From contig JAKAAS010000013.1 in the NCBI GenBank assembly GCA_021802225.1, positions 1-12,707 on the forward strand: a stretch of DNA of 12,707 bases, read 5' to 3'. A model generated the notes under the pieces. The model worked only from the letters and a program-made list of their open reading frames with translations, had not been told where the DNA came from and did not search any database. A program made the position numbers and the translations under genes. Source of the stretch: Bacillota bacterium. GTDB taxonomy: Bacteria > Bacillota_E > Sulfobacillia > Sulfobacillales > Sulfobacillaceae. Of the stretch, positions 1 through 6,083 are shown piece after piece (position 1 is the stretch's first letter; every line of letters begins with the position of its first letter).

Positions 1-1164
1 GAGCCTGCAGCCACTCTGTCTATTCGCGCTCTCGCCCCGGCCCTGGTGTTTGTGGCGGTGGAAGCGGGCTTTCGCGGGTATTTCCAAGGATATCAGGAAA
101 TGGCCCCGACAGCAGTCTCGCAGGTCTTGGAGCAGGTGTGCCGTGTGGCGGTCATGTTTCCCCTGGCCCTGTGGTGGCTGCCGCGGGGCACGCCGTGGGC
201 GGCGGCGGGAGCGACAGTCGGGGCTCCCGCGGGGGCTATGGCCGGGATGATATTTCTGGTGGTTATGCGCTTGCGGCGGCGGTCCTTCGCCCTCCGGTGG
301 CCCGTGCCCTGGGCTGAGCTGCGCCGGTTGGTGCGCGTGGCCCTGCCGATGTCCCTGTCCGGGCTGCTCTTCCCGCTGATGTTCCTGGCGGATTCGATGT
401 TCGTGCCCCGTGATTTAATGCGGTCAGGACTCTCGCTGCGGCAGGCCACCGCCCAGTTTGGCCAGCTGAGTGGGGAAGCGATGCCGCTGATCAACCTGAC
501 CATGGTGGTCGGGGCAGCCCTGGCAGTGTCCCTGGTCCCGGCCATCGCCCAAGCGATGGCCCAGAGCAAGCCCCAGGCGGCGGCGGAACGAGTGAATGTG
601 GCGGTGCGTCTTATCTGGCTTTTGGGACTGCCCATGGCGGGCGGGCTGATTGTGATGGCGCACCCGCTGACGCGGCTTTTGTACGGGCACACCGGGGCGA
701 CGCATGCGCTGCAGCTCTTGGCGGTGGGCAGCGCGGTGCTGGCCATCCAGCAGGTGTTGGGGTCGTCTCTGCAGGCTAGCGGCCACGGCTGGATTCCTGT
801 GAAAAACCTCATGGTGGCGGCGGCCATTAAGTTTCTGCTGACATGGCGGCTGACGGCTGTGCCCGCTTTGGGGATCCAGGGGGCGGCGTTCGGAACCGTG
901 GCGGCCAGTTTTGGAGCGGCCTGGCTGAACTGGCGGGACTGGAAGCGGATTGTCCACCCCCAGCACAATCCCTGGCCGGATGCTCTGTGGCCCCTGCTTG
1001 GCACCGTGGTGATGGCCATGGGGGTGCAGACCTGGCTTCAGAGCGGATGGCTTTCCGGGCCAGTGTGGCCCGTGATTGCAGGGGTGGGGATAGGGGCGGG
1101 CATCTATTTCGTGCTGATGGCGGCGGCTGGAGAGTTAAATGTGCTAAAAAGCTTGCGGGAATAG
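1..1164 (+). CDS. spoVB: SpoVB/YabM-like MOP-superfamily lipid flippase, 5'-truncated by window edge
   Basis: The reading frame is open from the first base, so the true start lies upstream; 387 residues are visible, against roughly 500-530 for the family. It is a hydrophobic multi-pass membrane protein. The visible N-terminal part has the run GFRGYFQGYQEM followed by PTAVSQVLEQVCRV, a hallmark of SpoVB/YabM-type polysaccharide exporters. Members of the MOP (MurJ/MATE-like) superfamily move lipid-linked sugar or peptidoglycan precursors across the membrane; SpoVB acts in spore cortex formation in Bacillus. Position immediately before mazG matches the yabM-yabN order of Bacillus and supports the YabM-type assignment. 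Whether it acts in sporulation or general envelope assembly cannot be read from the sequence. The stop at 1162-1164 is followed by a 78-base gap holding a promoter for the next gene. No internal defect is seen. Confidence 0.86.
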   Translation, partial: EPAATLSIRALAPALVFVAVEAGFRGYFQGYQEMAPTAVSQVLEQVCRVAVMFPLALWWLPRGTPWAAAGATVGAPAGAMAGMIFLVVMRLRRRSFALRWPVPWAELRRLVRVALPMSLSGLLFPLMFLADSMFVPRDLMRSGLSLRQATAQFGQLSGEAMPLINLTMVVGAALAVSLVPAIAQAMAQSKPQAAAERVNVAVRLIWLLGLPMAGGLIVMAHPLTRLLYGHTGATHALQLLAVGSAVLAIQQVLGSSLQASGHGWIPVKNLMVAAAIKFLLTWRLTAVPALGIQGAAFGTVAASFGAAWLNWRDWKRIVHPQHNPWPDALWPLLGTVVMAMGVQTWLQSGWLSGPVWPVIAGVGIGAGIYFVLMAAAGELNVLKSLRE

Positions 1165-1182
1165 GCTAACACCCTATATTCT

Positions 1183-1211
1183 TTGGTATGTCAGGAATAA
1201 CCTGGTATACT
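1183..1211 (+). promoter_or_regulatory. sigma-A-type promoter for mazG
   Basis: A -35 element TTGGTA (1183-1188) and a -10 element TATACT (1206-1211) are separated by 17 bases. TG at 1203-1204 gives an extended -10. Transcription would start near 1218, about 25 bases before the mazG start. This is inferred from consensus match only. Confidence 0.6.
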
Positions 1212-1242
1212 GAGTTATCGCTCAGGGAGAGGAGCCTGGATC

Positions 1243-2106
1243 TTGTCCGAATGGGCATTTCGCGCATCAGATGATGTGTCTGACCGCTTTTTCATTGAAG
1301 GCCCATTCTCTGGTCCGGATCTCGTGGCATGCTTTGGTGACCGTTTCCCCGGCAATTCCTCCGCGATAGTTTACCCGCACCAGGGTGCTCCTTATACTAT
1401 TTTCTGGCAGGACTTGAACCAACTGACGCTTCATATTCAAGACCGGCTGCAGCTGCCGGGCAACCCCACCTCCTGCGGCCCACTGGAGCACGTCATGGGC
1501 AGACTGCTGGACCTGCACGGGGGATGTCCGTGGGACCGCGCGCAAACCCCGCTGTCTCTGCTGCCCTACCTGCTCGATGAGAGCTATGAAGCGGCGGAAG
1601 CTCTGGTGTCCGGAGATCATGACGCGTTTCGTGATGAGCTGGGGGATGTGCTCTTTCAAGTGGTCTTCCACAGTGCGCTGGAGTCGCCTGACGTTTTTGA
1701 AGAAGTTGTCCGCGCCCAGATGGAAAAACTGGTCAGGCGCCACCCGCATGTGTTTGGCAGTGAGACGGCAGACACCGCGGACGCCGTCAACCGCCGCTGG
1801 GAAAGTCTGAAGGCGCTTGATGCCCCCAGACAGGCCCAAGCGGAATGGACTTTTCCCAGTCTAGTTTGGGCCAAGCGGCTGTCAAAACACGGCGTAACGC
1901 CAGATAGCCCCATATTTCAGGACATCTCGCAGATTATGCAGGTATATATTTCCAGAAGCCAGGGAAAACTAGAAGAAATTCTGGCGGACGCCGCTTGGGC
2001 CGTGGCTGATGTAGGCCGCCAGCATCATCAGGATGCCGAGTGGGCTCTATGGATGCGGCTGGCGTTTGCCAGTCAGGACAAAGATTGTTTAAGCCGCAAC
2101 GGATAA
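1243..2106 (+). CDS. mazG: MazG-family nucleoside triphosphate pyrophosphohydrolase
   Basis: MazG enzymes hydrolyse NTPs or dNTPs to the monophosphate plus pyrophosphate, using Mg held by acidic residues on helices. Here GCPWD (94-98), the ExxE pair E113/E116, the ExxD pair E132/D135 in DELGDVLFQVVFHS, and RRHPHVFG (165-172) form a complete first MazG domain (about 80-195). Residues 200-270 resemble a second MazG domain, but its ExxD position reads ILAD, so it is probably non-catalytic. Residues 1-80 match nothing I recognise; the Bacillus counterpart YabN carries a tetrapyrrole-methylase domain there, which is absent. The start is TTG at 1243, placed 9 bases after the ribosome-binding sequence GGGAGAGGAG; no competing start fits better. 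The gene has its own promoter and sits between spoVB and hup. It likely serves nucleotide-pool cleaning, but the exact substrate is unknown. Confidence 0.88.
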   Translation: MSEWAFRASDDVSDRFFIEGPFSGPDLVACFGDRFPGNSSAIVYPHQGAPYTIFWQDLNQLTLHIQDRLQLPGNPTSCGPLEHVMGRLLDLHGGCPWDRAQTPLSLLPYLLDESYEAAEALVSGDHDAFRDELGDVLFQVVFHSALESPDVFEEVVRAQMEKLVRRHPHVFGSETADTADAVNRRWESLKALDAPRQAQAEWTFPSLVWAKRLSKHGVTPDSPIFQDISQIMQVYISRSQGKLEEILADAAWAVADVGRQHHQDAEWALWMRLAFASQDKDCLSRNG

Positions 2107-2152
2107 TGGACGGCAGCCGAGATGATTTTATGAACTTGCAGGAGGGATCAGT

Positions 2153-2428
2153 GTGAACAAAGCAGATTTGGTAACGGATGTAGCGGAAAAGGCTGGAATG
2201 AGCAAGAAGGATGCGGAGCGCGCCGTGAACGCTATGGTAGAATGCATTGAAGAGGCCCTGACGAAAGGGGACAAGGTGTCCCTAGTAGGGTTTGGGACAT
2301 TTGAAGTGCGCGAGCGCGCTGCGCGCGTGGGCCGCAACCCGAGGACCGGAGATACGCTGGAAATCGCAGGGGGCAAGGTTCCGGCTTTCAAGGCGGGCAA
2401 GGCCTTAAAAGACTCTGTCGCCAAGTAG
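2153..2428 (+). CDS. hup: HU-family histone-like DNA-binding protein
   Basis: The 91-residue product has the standard HU length and fold markers: N-terminal MNKADLV, the turn [18 protein letters not shown] (46-63) leading into the flexible DNA-binding arm with the intercalating proline in RNP, and a C-terminal [14 protein letters not shown] is an abundant dimeric nucleoid protein that bends DNA without strong sequence preference. The GTG start at 2153 follows AGGAGGGA with a short spacer. It lies between mazG and the S4-domain gene, an arrangement I recall from several Clostridia but not from B. subtilis, where hbs is elsewhere. A strong intrinsic terminator directly after it would allow high HU expression separate from the downstream genes. 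No promoter was convincingly identified, so it may rely on mazG transcription or a promoter inside the end of mazG. Confidence 0.95.
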   Translation: MNKADLVTDVAEKAGMSKKDAERAVNAMVECIEEALTKGDKVSLVGFGTFEVRERAARVGRNPRTGDTLEIAGGKVPAFKAGKALKDSVAK

Positions 2429-2440
2429 CGTGGATTGTAC

Positions 2441-2466
2441 AAGCCCTGCCGCGGCAGGGCTTTTTT
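2441..2466 (+). terminator. intrinsic terminator after hup
   Basis: A perfect stem pairs AAGCCCTGC (2441-2449) with GCAGGGCTT around a CGCG loop and runs into six T residues (2461-2466). It lies 13 bases beyond the hup stop codon and partly insulates rqcP from upstream transcription. Confidence 0.92.
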
Positions 2467-2514
2467 ATTTGCGGACAGAGCAGCCGCACCGCCAAATAAG
2501 AGGAGGCATATACG

Positions 2515-2754
2515 ATGCGCATCGACAAGTACCTGAAAGTCAGCCGGCTGGTGAAGCGCCGCACTCTGGCCAAAGAAGTCTGTGAACACGGTCATGTGGC
2601 TGTAAACGGCAAGGTCGTGAAGCCTGGCTATGAGGTCAGCGTGGGTGACGCTCTGGAGCTGCGGCTCCCCTCCGGAGTGCGCCGGGTGGTTATCGAAAAG
2701 ATCCTGGAAAATGTTCCGGCCAAGGCCGCAGCGGAACTGTACCGGGAGGTCTAA
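2515..2754 (+). CDS. rqcP: RqcP/YabO S4-domain ribosome quality-control protein
   Basis: This 79-residue protein is essentially a lone S4 RNA-binding domain: MRIDKYLKVSRLVKRRTLA at the N-terminus and GHVAVNGKVVKPGYEVSVGD in the middle are the two signature blocks. The family (YabO in B. subtilis, HSP15-like) binds the large ribosomal subunit; RqcP helps RqcH add alanine tails to peptides stuck on split 60S-like 50S subunits. The ATG at 2515 is preceded by AGGAGG (2501-2506) at an 8-base spacing, which fixes the start. Its place between hup and yabP matches the yabN-yabO-yabP order of Bacillus. The RqcP assignment rests on size, domain and gene order; S4 domains are common, but little else of this length occurs in this position. 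Confidence 0.88.
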   Translation: MRIDKYLKVSRLVKRRTLAKEVCEHGHVAVNGKVVKPGYEVSVGDALELRLPSGVRRVVIEKILENVPAKAAAELYREV

Positions 2755-2815
2755 ATTCGCGCGTGGGGGCATAACGTCACAATGACACCGATTTTTTGTG
2801 AAAGCGGGGGCCCCT

Positions 2816-3100
2816 ATGGCTGACGAAAGGCATGACAGGAACCGGACCCATTCTGTGTTGCTCATCAACCGCGCCCAGCTAACGGTTGAAGGCGTGCAGC
2901 ATGTGGAGAATTTTGATGATGATGCGATTATCCTCTCAACGGATATGGGGTCCATGACCGTCAAGGGCCGCGGACTGCGGATCTTGCAGCTGGACCTGGA
3001 GTCTGGGCATTTTGTCGCCGAAGGCGAACTGGACTCGCTCAGCTATTCCCGCAAACGGCCGGGAAAGGCGGAAAACCCATGGAGCCGGCTATGGCGCTAG
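2816..3100 (+). CDS. yabP: Sporulation protein YabP
   Basis: The 94-residue product shows the YabP pattern: a beta-rich core with QLTVEGVQHVENFDDDAI (21-38), then LSTDMGSMTVKGRGL and LQLDLESGHFVAEGEL, ending in a short basic-aromatic tail (WSRLWR). YabP-family proteins are required for spore formation in Bacillus, where yabP and yabQ are transcribed in the mother cell by sigma-E; their biochemical role is not settled. I prefer the ATG at 2816, which follows a purine-rich GCGGGGG five bases upstream. An in-frame GTG at 2798 would add six residues but lacks a ribosome-binding site. The gene is followed by yabQ after only 10 bases, consistent with one transcript. A sigma-E promoter should lie in 2755-2800, but I could not match the consensus with confidence. 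Confidence 0.87.
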   Translation: MADERHDRNRTHSVLLINRAQLTVEGVQHVENFDDDAIILSTDMGSMTVKGRGLRILQLDLESGHFVAEGELDSLSYSRKRPGKAENPWSRLWR

Positions 3101-3110
3101 GGAAGGCTCA

Positions 3111-3539
3111 ATGACGGCAGACGCCGGGACGGTGCTGGCGGCCTGGCTTTTAACCGGAATGGGCCTGGGGCTTTTGTCTACCGCATACGGCGCTTTTAGG
3201 GCCCAGTGGCACTGGTGGAAAATTCTCGGGCACATCATGGACTGGCTGTGGTTTGTGCTGGCCGCTGTGCTTATTTTGGCGGTTTACCTGTGGACAGACT
3301 GGGGAGTATTCCACATCTGGAGTCTCTTGGTGATGGGGGCTGGCTATGCGCTGTGGTCCTGGCTGGCGGCCCCAGCCGTTCTGAGGGCGCTGTCGGCCGT
3401 CATTTTCATCCAGGCGCGGACCGTGTTTTACCTCACAGCGCCAGCGCGGTTTTTGCTCCGGCGCGCCGCCGCAGTGATGCGCCGCGTGGGCTCTCGCCGG
3501 CCAAGAAAAATGCCTCCCCCTAATCCTCCGCAAATGTAG
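3111..3539 (+). CDS. yabQ: Spore cortex biosynthesis protein YabQ
   Basis: A 142-residue hydrophobic protein with likely membrane segments at about 7-25, 41-61 and 66-86, possibly a fourth at 88-108, then a basic proline-rich tail. The order LGLLSTAYGAFR, then a WHWWK loop, then HIMDWLWFVLAA matches the YabQ family, an integral membrane protein of the outer forespore membrane needed for cortex synthesis in Bacillus. The start was set at ATG 3111 because AGGGAAGG lies immediately upstream; a frame extending back to 3012 would overlap yabP by almost 90 bases. It directly follows yabP, its usual partner. The C-terminal tail ending in PPPNPPQM is lineage-specific in appearance. Confidence 0.85.
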   Translation: MTADAGTVLAAWLLTGMGLGLLSTAYGAFRAQWHWWKILGHIMDWLWFVLAAVLILAVYLWTDWGVFHIWSLLVMGAGYALWSWLAAPAVLRALSAVIFIQARTVFYLTAPARFLLRRAAAVMRRVGSRRPRKMPPPNPPQM

Positions 3540-3599
3540 TGCGAAAAACCTGCGCCTCCCTTATAATAAAAAAACCATGTCATTGTTTTGTAATAAATC

Positions 3600-3630
3600 T
3601 GTACACAGTTTGTACACAAGCTGTGGATAA
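3600..3630 (+). promoter_or_regulatory. three 11-bp-phased TGT boxes including a perfect DnaA box
   Basis: TGTACACA starts at 3600, TGTACACA again at 3611, and TGTGGATAA at 3622. The third reads TTATCCACA on the minus strand, the DnaA-box consensus. The spacing of exactly 11 bases puts all three on the same helical face. The array ends 12 bases before the start of the following HTH gene, so a protein bound here would affect its transcription or lie in its leader. The function is inferred. Confidence 0.45.
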
Positions 3631-3642
3631 CTTGGAGAAATC

Positions 3643-3879
3643 ATGCAAATTGAAATTCGCGGGATGGAAAAATTGTCTTTTCGTGAGCGGCAGGTGGTGG
3701 CCCTGAAAGAGACGGGCGTCACCAGTGAAGTGATTGCCAAGCGGCTGGGGCTGGCCCCGGCGACGGTGGCCACTTTATACAACCGCGCGAAAACCAAAGG
3801 CTACCAGGTGGTGCTGATTATTGCGGGCGACCCGCTGGGCATCATGGGCGGAGAGGACGAGACGGAGGAGGAGATTTAA
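3643..3879 (+). CDS. Short HTH protein resembling sigma-70 region 4
   Basis: This 78-residue protein begins with LSFRERQVVALKETGVTSEV (11-30), then IAKRLGLAPATVATLYNRAK (31-50): a helix-turn-helix of the sigma-70 region 4/LuxR type. It lacks the other sigma regions, so it is not a complete sigma factor. After the HTH comes a hydrophobic strand-like piece (YQVVLIIAGDPLGIMGG) and an acidic tail EDETEEEI. The ATG at 3643 follows TTGGAGAA. The stop codon overlaps the divIC start by one base (TAATG), so the two are translationally coupled. It may regulate the neighbouring division or sporulation genes; the phased boxes upstream are candidate binding sites. No precise family name is claimed. Confidence 0.72.
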   Translation: MQIEIRGMEKLSFRERQVVALKETGVTSEVIAKRLGLAPATVATLYNRAKTKGYQVVLIIAGDPLGIMGGEDETEEEI

Positions 3880-4154
3880 TGGCGGTCATGCGTCACAAGC
3901 GGGTTCGGTTTCGCTGGAAAAAATTTGTCACCGTGTTCATTCTGAGCTATCTCCTGTTCTGGTCGGTCAAGGCTGGCCTGCACATCTGGGTGCTGAGCCA
4001 CGATGAGCAGGCGCTCCGCCAGCAAATCAGCCAAGTGCAGACCAAAAACCGGCAGTTGCGCTCTGATATTGGGGAAATGAAGAATGCCTCGCTGCTGAAG
4101 GGCATGATTGTGGGAAAAGTGCCCATTCCCAATCCGGAAATTAGCCAGGAGTAG
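3879..4154 (+). CDS. divIC: Septum formation initiator DivIC/FtsB
   Basis: The 91-residue protein has a short basic cytoplasmic N-terminus, a single membrane segment at about 16-38, and a heptad-like coiled coil from about 41 to 68 (ALRQQISQVQTKNRQLRSDI). This is the architecture of DivIC/FtsB, a bitopic divisome component that pairs with FtsL and DivIB/FtsQ to activate septal peptidoglycan synthesis. The ATG at 3879 overlaps the previous stop, and GGAGGAGGAG lies at 3864-3873. Its place between yabQ and the S1-domain gene is the same as divIC in B. subtilis, which favours DivIC over another FtsL-like protein. The C-terminal end IPNPEISQE is short compared with Bacillus DivIC (about 125 residues). 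Confidence 0.87.
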   Translation: MAVMRHKRVRFRWKKFVTVFILSYLLFWSVKAGLHIWVLSHDEQALRQQISQVQTKNRQLRSDIGEMKNASLLKGMIVGKVPIPNPEISQE

Positions 4155-4178
4155 CGGAATGTCCCTGCCGTTTATGCG

Positions 4179-4207
4179 TTGACACATGAAGCCCCGCATC
4201 TTATAAT
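4179..4207 (+). promoter_or_regulatory. perfect-consensus sigma-A promoter for the S1-domain gene
   Basis: TTGACA (4179-4184) and TATAAT (4202-4207) are separated by exactly 17 bases, the textbook optimum on all three counts. Transcription would start near 4214, giving a leader of about 44 bases. The S1 gene is thus probably expressed strongly and independently of divIC, and the tRNA downstream could be cotranscribed. Confidence 0.88.
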
Positions 4208-4257
4208 TAGGATATTGATCGGTGAGTTGAGAGCTATAGGAGGATAATATACAACGT

Positions 4258-4686
4258 ATGCCGTCTGAACTTGAAGTTGGGCAGATTGTTGAAGGAACGG
4301 TAAGCGGAATTGCGCCGTTTGGAGCATTCATTGTTTTACCGACGGGAAAGACCGGGTTGGTTCACATCTCGGAAGTTGCTGATGCATACGTCAAGGATAT
4401 TAAAGAGTATTTGAAAGAAAGCGACAAGGTCAAAGTCAAAGTTCTTTCGATGGATCCTAATGGCAAGATAGCCTTGTCTATTCGCCAAGCTCAACCTAAA
4501 CCTGCGCATCGTGAATCCTCTCGGGAAACTGGCGGGCACCGCGAGCGGGACCGGGATAGGCGAGCGGCTCCTCAAGTCACTTTTGAAGACAAGATGCAGC
4601 GGTTCATGAAGGACAGTGAAGACCGCCTGCAGGATTTGCGCCGAAATACCGAATCGAAACGCGGTGGCCGCGGCGCAAGCCACTAG
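4258..4686 (+). CDS. yabR: S1 RNA-binding domain protein, YabR-like
   Basis: Residues 6-75 form one S1 (OB-fold) domain: VGQIVEGTVSGIAPFGAFIV, then GKTGLVHISEVADAYVKDI, ending KIALSIRQ. The rest is a charged, Arg-rich linker and a helix with FEDKMQRFMKDSEDRLQDL, a tail also seen in B. subtilis YabR/general stress protein 13. S1 proteins of this type bind single-stranded RNA, often on the ribosome. The gene follows divIC as in Bacillus. The only ATG that fits is at 4258, but the strong AGGAGG (4238-4243) lies 14 bases upstream, longer than usual, with no alternative standard start in between. Base composition is more AT-rich than the genes before it, fitting high expression or a different history. 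Confidence 0.87.
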   Translation: MPSELEVGQIVEGTVSGIAPFGAFIVLPTGKTGLVHISEVADAYVKDIKEYLKESDKVKVKVLSMDPNGKIALSIRQAQPKPAHRESSRETGGHRERDRDRRAAPQVTFEDKMQRFMKDSEDRLQDLRRNTESKRGGRGASH

Positions 4687-4692
4687 GCATCT

Positions 4693-4781
4693 GCCGGGAT
4701 GGCGGAATAGGCAGACGCAGAGGACTTAAAATCCTCCGGCCAGGAATGGTCGTACCGGTTCAAGTCCGGTTCCCGGCACCA
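4693..4781 (+). tRNA. tRNA-Leu (anticodon UAA)
   Basis: The acceptor stem GCCGGGA (4693-4699) pairs perfectly with TCCCGGC (4771-4777), followed by the discriminator A and an encoded CCA (4779-4781). The anticodon stem GAGGA/TCCTC encloses the loop CTTAAAA, giving anticodon TAA at 4727-4729. A long variable arm (about 4737-4751) marks a class II tRNA, and the T arm contains GGTTCAAGTCC. All points agree with tRNA-Leu reading UUA/UUG codons. It marks the left edge of the accessory region. Confidence 0.97.
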
Positions 4782-4799
4782 CCTACTCAAAACCATTTC

Positions 4800-4823
4800 C
4801 CCGCAAGCAATTGCGGGTTTTTT
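4800..4823 (+). terminator. intrinsic terminator after tRNA-Leu
   Basis: A seven-pair stem CCCGCAA/TTGCGGG (4800-4806 and 4811-4817) closes a GCAA tetraloop of the stable GNRA class and runs straight into six T residues. Confidence 0.93.
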
Positions 4824-5408
4824 CGTTGGCCGTCATGGGCCGCTGGCTGCAGAATCGAGCCGCAAACCCCCGCGGCCTTTCTGATCGCCGTGTTCTCCTG
4901 CAAGCTTTGCGCAATGCCATCGCTCCTCTTGACTTCGGGCGGTGAGGCTTGGATGGCTGACGCGGGGGAGCACAGCACACTGCACCCTCCCCGCGCGTCG
5001 GGGTGCTCCCCGGTCAAGTTTGCTGCCCTCAGATCTAGGACGGCCTTCGCAAATCAGCACAGAGGCCTTCTCGCCCGCATGCGCCCGACAGCGGTAAGTT
5101 TACCATCCTTCCCCTTTTGTGCCGTCCATGAGCCTTTAAAGCGGTCTGCGCGCTTTTTGCGTGGGATATCCCGATCTATTTTCCCGAACTTTAGGGGGCT
5201 TCTCTGCCCTTGCGAATATCTTAAGCTAGAGAGCACTAAAACTCCTGACACATCGCCAGTATTCTCCTTTTATAGCGTGGTTGAGACGTGTTTTGTTGGC
5301 GTGACCCCTTATAAACCAGCGGAGTGTTGAAACAATTACGGCCTGCTCGGCGTTAAGGTCTTTAAAGGTGTTACGGCGCGTACGTCAGTCATTGGGTCAA
5401 AGGGAGCG
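4824..5408. other. gene-poor stretch after the tRNA, possible transposase remnant
   Basis: No convincing gene with a ribosome-binding site is seen in these 585 bases. An open + frame begins inside the tRNA and its translation does not look like a protein. On the minus strand, about 4950-5040, a frame reads AVLDLRAANLTGEHPDARGG, faintly like the end of an IS200/IS605 TnpB protein after its zinc ribbon (DRDLNAA-NL type), but the match is too weak to call. A possible CTGACA box at 5245-5250 with a poor -10 could serve the lipoprotein gene. The stretch probably holds decayed mobile DNA. Confidence 0.3.
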
Positions 5409-5414
5409 GTGCAT

Positions 5415-5747
5415 ATGAAAAAGATCAGGACTGTGGGGATAATGATCGTCGCGATCGGACTCTCAGGCTGTGGCTCTAAGCCCACGTGGATCGAGATTTG
5501 GAGTGGTGCAGGACACCCTACAACGTACTTCATTGTGGAAAATGTAAAGGTTCAGGCCAAAGATATTGGTCGAGAGTACCGCGTGCTCAACATAACCAAT
5601 CACGCAGCCCCAGAGACATCCAACCGCTTACCATCAGGCACAAGAATATATACGGTTCGAGGGAAAAATCTGTCTAAAGAGTTGGCGGTCGAGATTGGTC
5701 CGGGCAAATTTCTTAAAACAACCTATTCAGGAACGACTAAACCTTAA
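5415..5747 (+). CDS. Small predicted lipoprotein of unknown function
   Basis: The 110-residue product has a classic lipoprotein signal peptide: MKK, a hydrophobic stretch (about 6-16) and the lipobox LSGC with Cys19, which would be lipid-modified and anchored outside the membrane. The mature part of about 90 residues has alternating hydrophobic residues (YFIVENVKVQA, GTRIYTVRGKN) that suggest a small beta-rich domain. I do not recognise a family. ATG 5415 is preferred over an in-frame GTG at 5409 because AAAGGGAG (5399-5406) is 8 bases upstream of the ATG but only 2 from the GTG. The gene is the first in the accessory block after the tRNA and is more AT-rich than the chromosomal genes on either side. 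Confidence 0.72.
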   Translation: MKKIRTVGIMIVAIGLSGCGSKPTWIEIWSGAGHPTTYFIVENVKVQAKDIGREYRVLNITNHAAPETSNRLPSGTRIYTVRGKNLSKELAVEIGPGKFLKTTYSGTTKP

Positions 5748-6003
5748 TAACCGGACGCTAAGTACCCTCCCTACAGCACATCTACCGGCATTTACCAAAA
5801 ACTCAGTTCCAAAAAAGGTATTACAATCAATGCTCACCCGCCCATGGACGGGTGAGCTTCCTAGTGAATATAGCCGCACCTTCCTCCGTTGGTATGTGCT
5901 AAAAATTCTTGTGGGAGCGCAACTTGTTCCCAACTCGCCCGCCGCACAGGGTTTGATCGAATCGTGGATTGCCAGCGAAATCGATGTCATTAAGCGGATC
6001 TAA
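5695..6003 (+). CDS. Unidentified short ORF, possibly a gene fragment
   Basis: An open frame of 102 codons begins at a GTG inside the 3' end of the lipoprotein gene in another frame, so that start is doubtful. From about 5750 on, the translation reads like natural protein: LTRPWTGELPSEYSRTF, then WYVLKILVGAQLVPNSPAAQ, then GLIESWIASEIDVIKRI. An internal ATG at 5830 would give 57 residues, but the preceding AGG is weak and 10 bases away. I cannot assign a family. The lack of a clear start and ribosome-binding site suggests the 3' part of a gene whose beginning was lost, or a small gene with a poor start. A nine-pair hairpin (5832-5857) lies within it. Confidence 0.35.
   Translation: MVRANFLKQPIQERLNLNNRTLSTLPTAHLPAFTKNSVPKKVLQSMLTRPWTGELPSEYSRTFLRWYVLKILVGAQLVPNSPAAQGLIESWIASEIDVIKRI
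5832..5857. repeat. nine-pair inverted repeat inside the short ORF
   Basis: GCTCACCCG (5832-5840) is the exact reverse complement of CGGGTGAGC (5849-5857) around an 8-base loop. No T-run follows on the + strand, so it is not a standard terminator. Confidence 0.6.
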
Positions 6004-6053
6004 AGTTGATTTGTCCCTGAACAACCAGAGAACCTTCCCGCGTTTTGGATGGT

Positions 6054-6083
6054 TTGACAGATACATTCATGACGATGTATTGT
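6054..6083 (+). promoter_or_regulatory. promoter of the marR-ICMT operon
   Basis: A perfect -35 TTGACA (6054-6059) is followed after 18 bases by TATTGT (6078-6083), a 4/6 -10 match. The -10 sits inside the palindrome described at 6062-6093, as expected for an autorepressed MarR promoter. The leader to the TTG start would be about 30 bases. Confidence 0.6.

Noticed and set aside
93..1019. Long minus-strand open frame opposite the flippase gene
   Set aside because: The plus strand has clear family motifs; the minus translation is low-complexity and Arg/Ala-rich, a shadow caused by high GC.
2128..2964. Minus-strand open frame of 278 codons across hup and rqcP
   Set aside because: It covers three well-recognised plus-strand genes and a terminator, and its translation has no recognisable motif.
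3539..3567. Perfect TATAAT (3562-3567) as a promoter for the HTH-divIC pair
   Set aside because: No acceptable -35 lies 16-18 bases upstream (AGTGCG/GTGCGA). It may still work with an activator but is not called.
4746..5330. Plus-strand open frame of 194 codons
   Set aside because: It starts inside the tRNA gene, crosses a terminator, has no ribosome-binding site and a non-protein-like translation.
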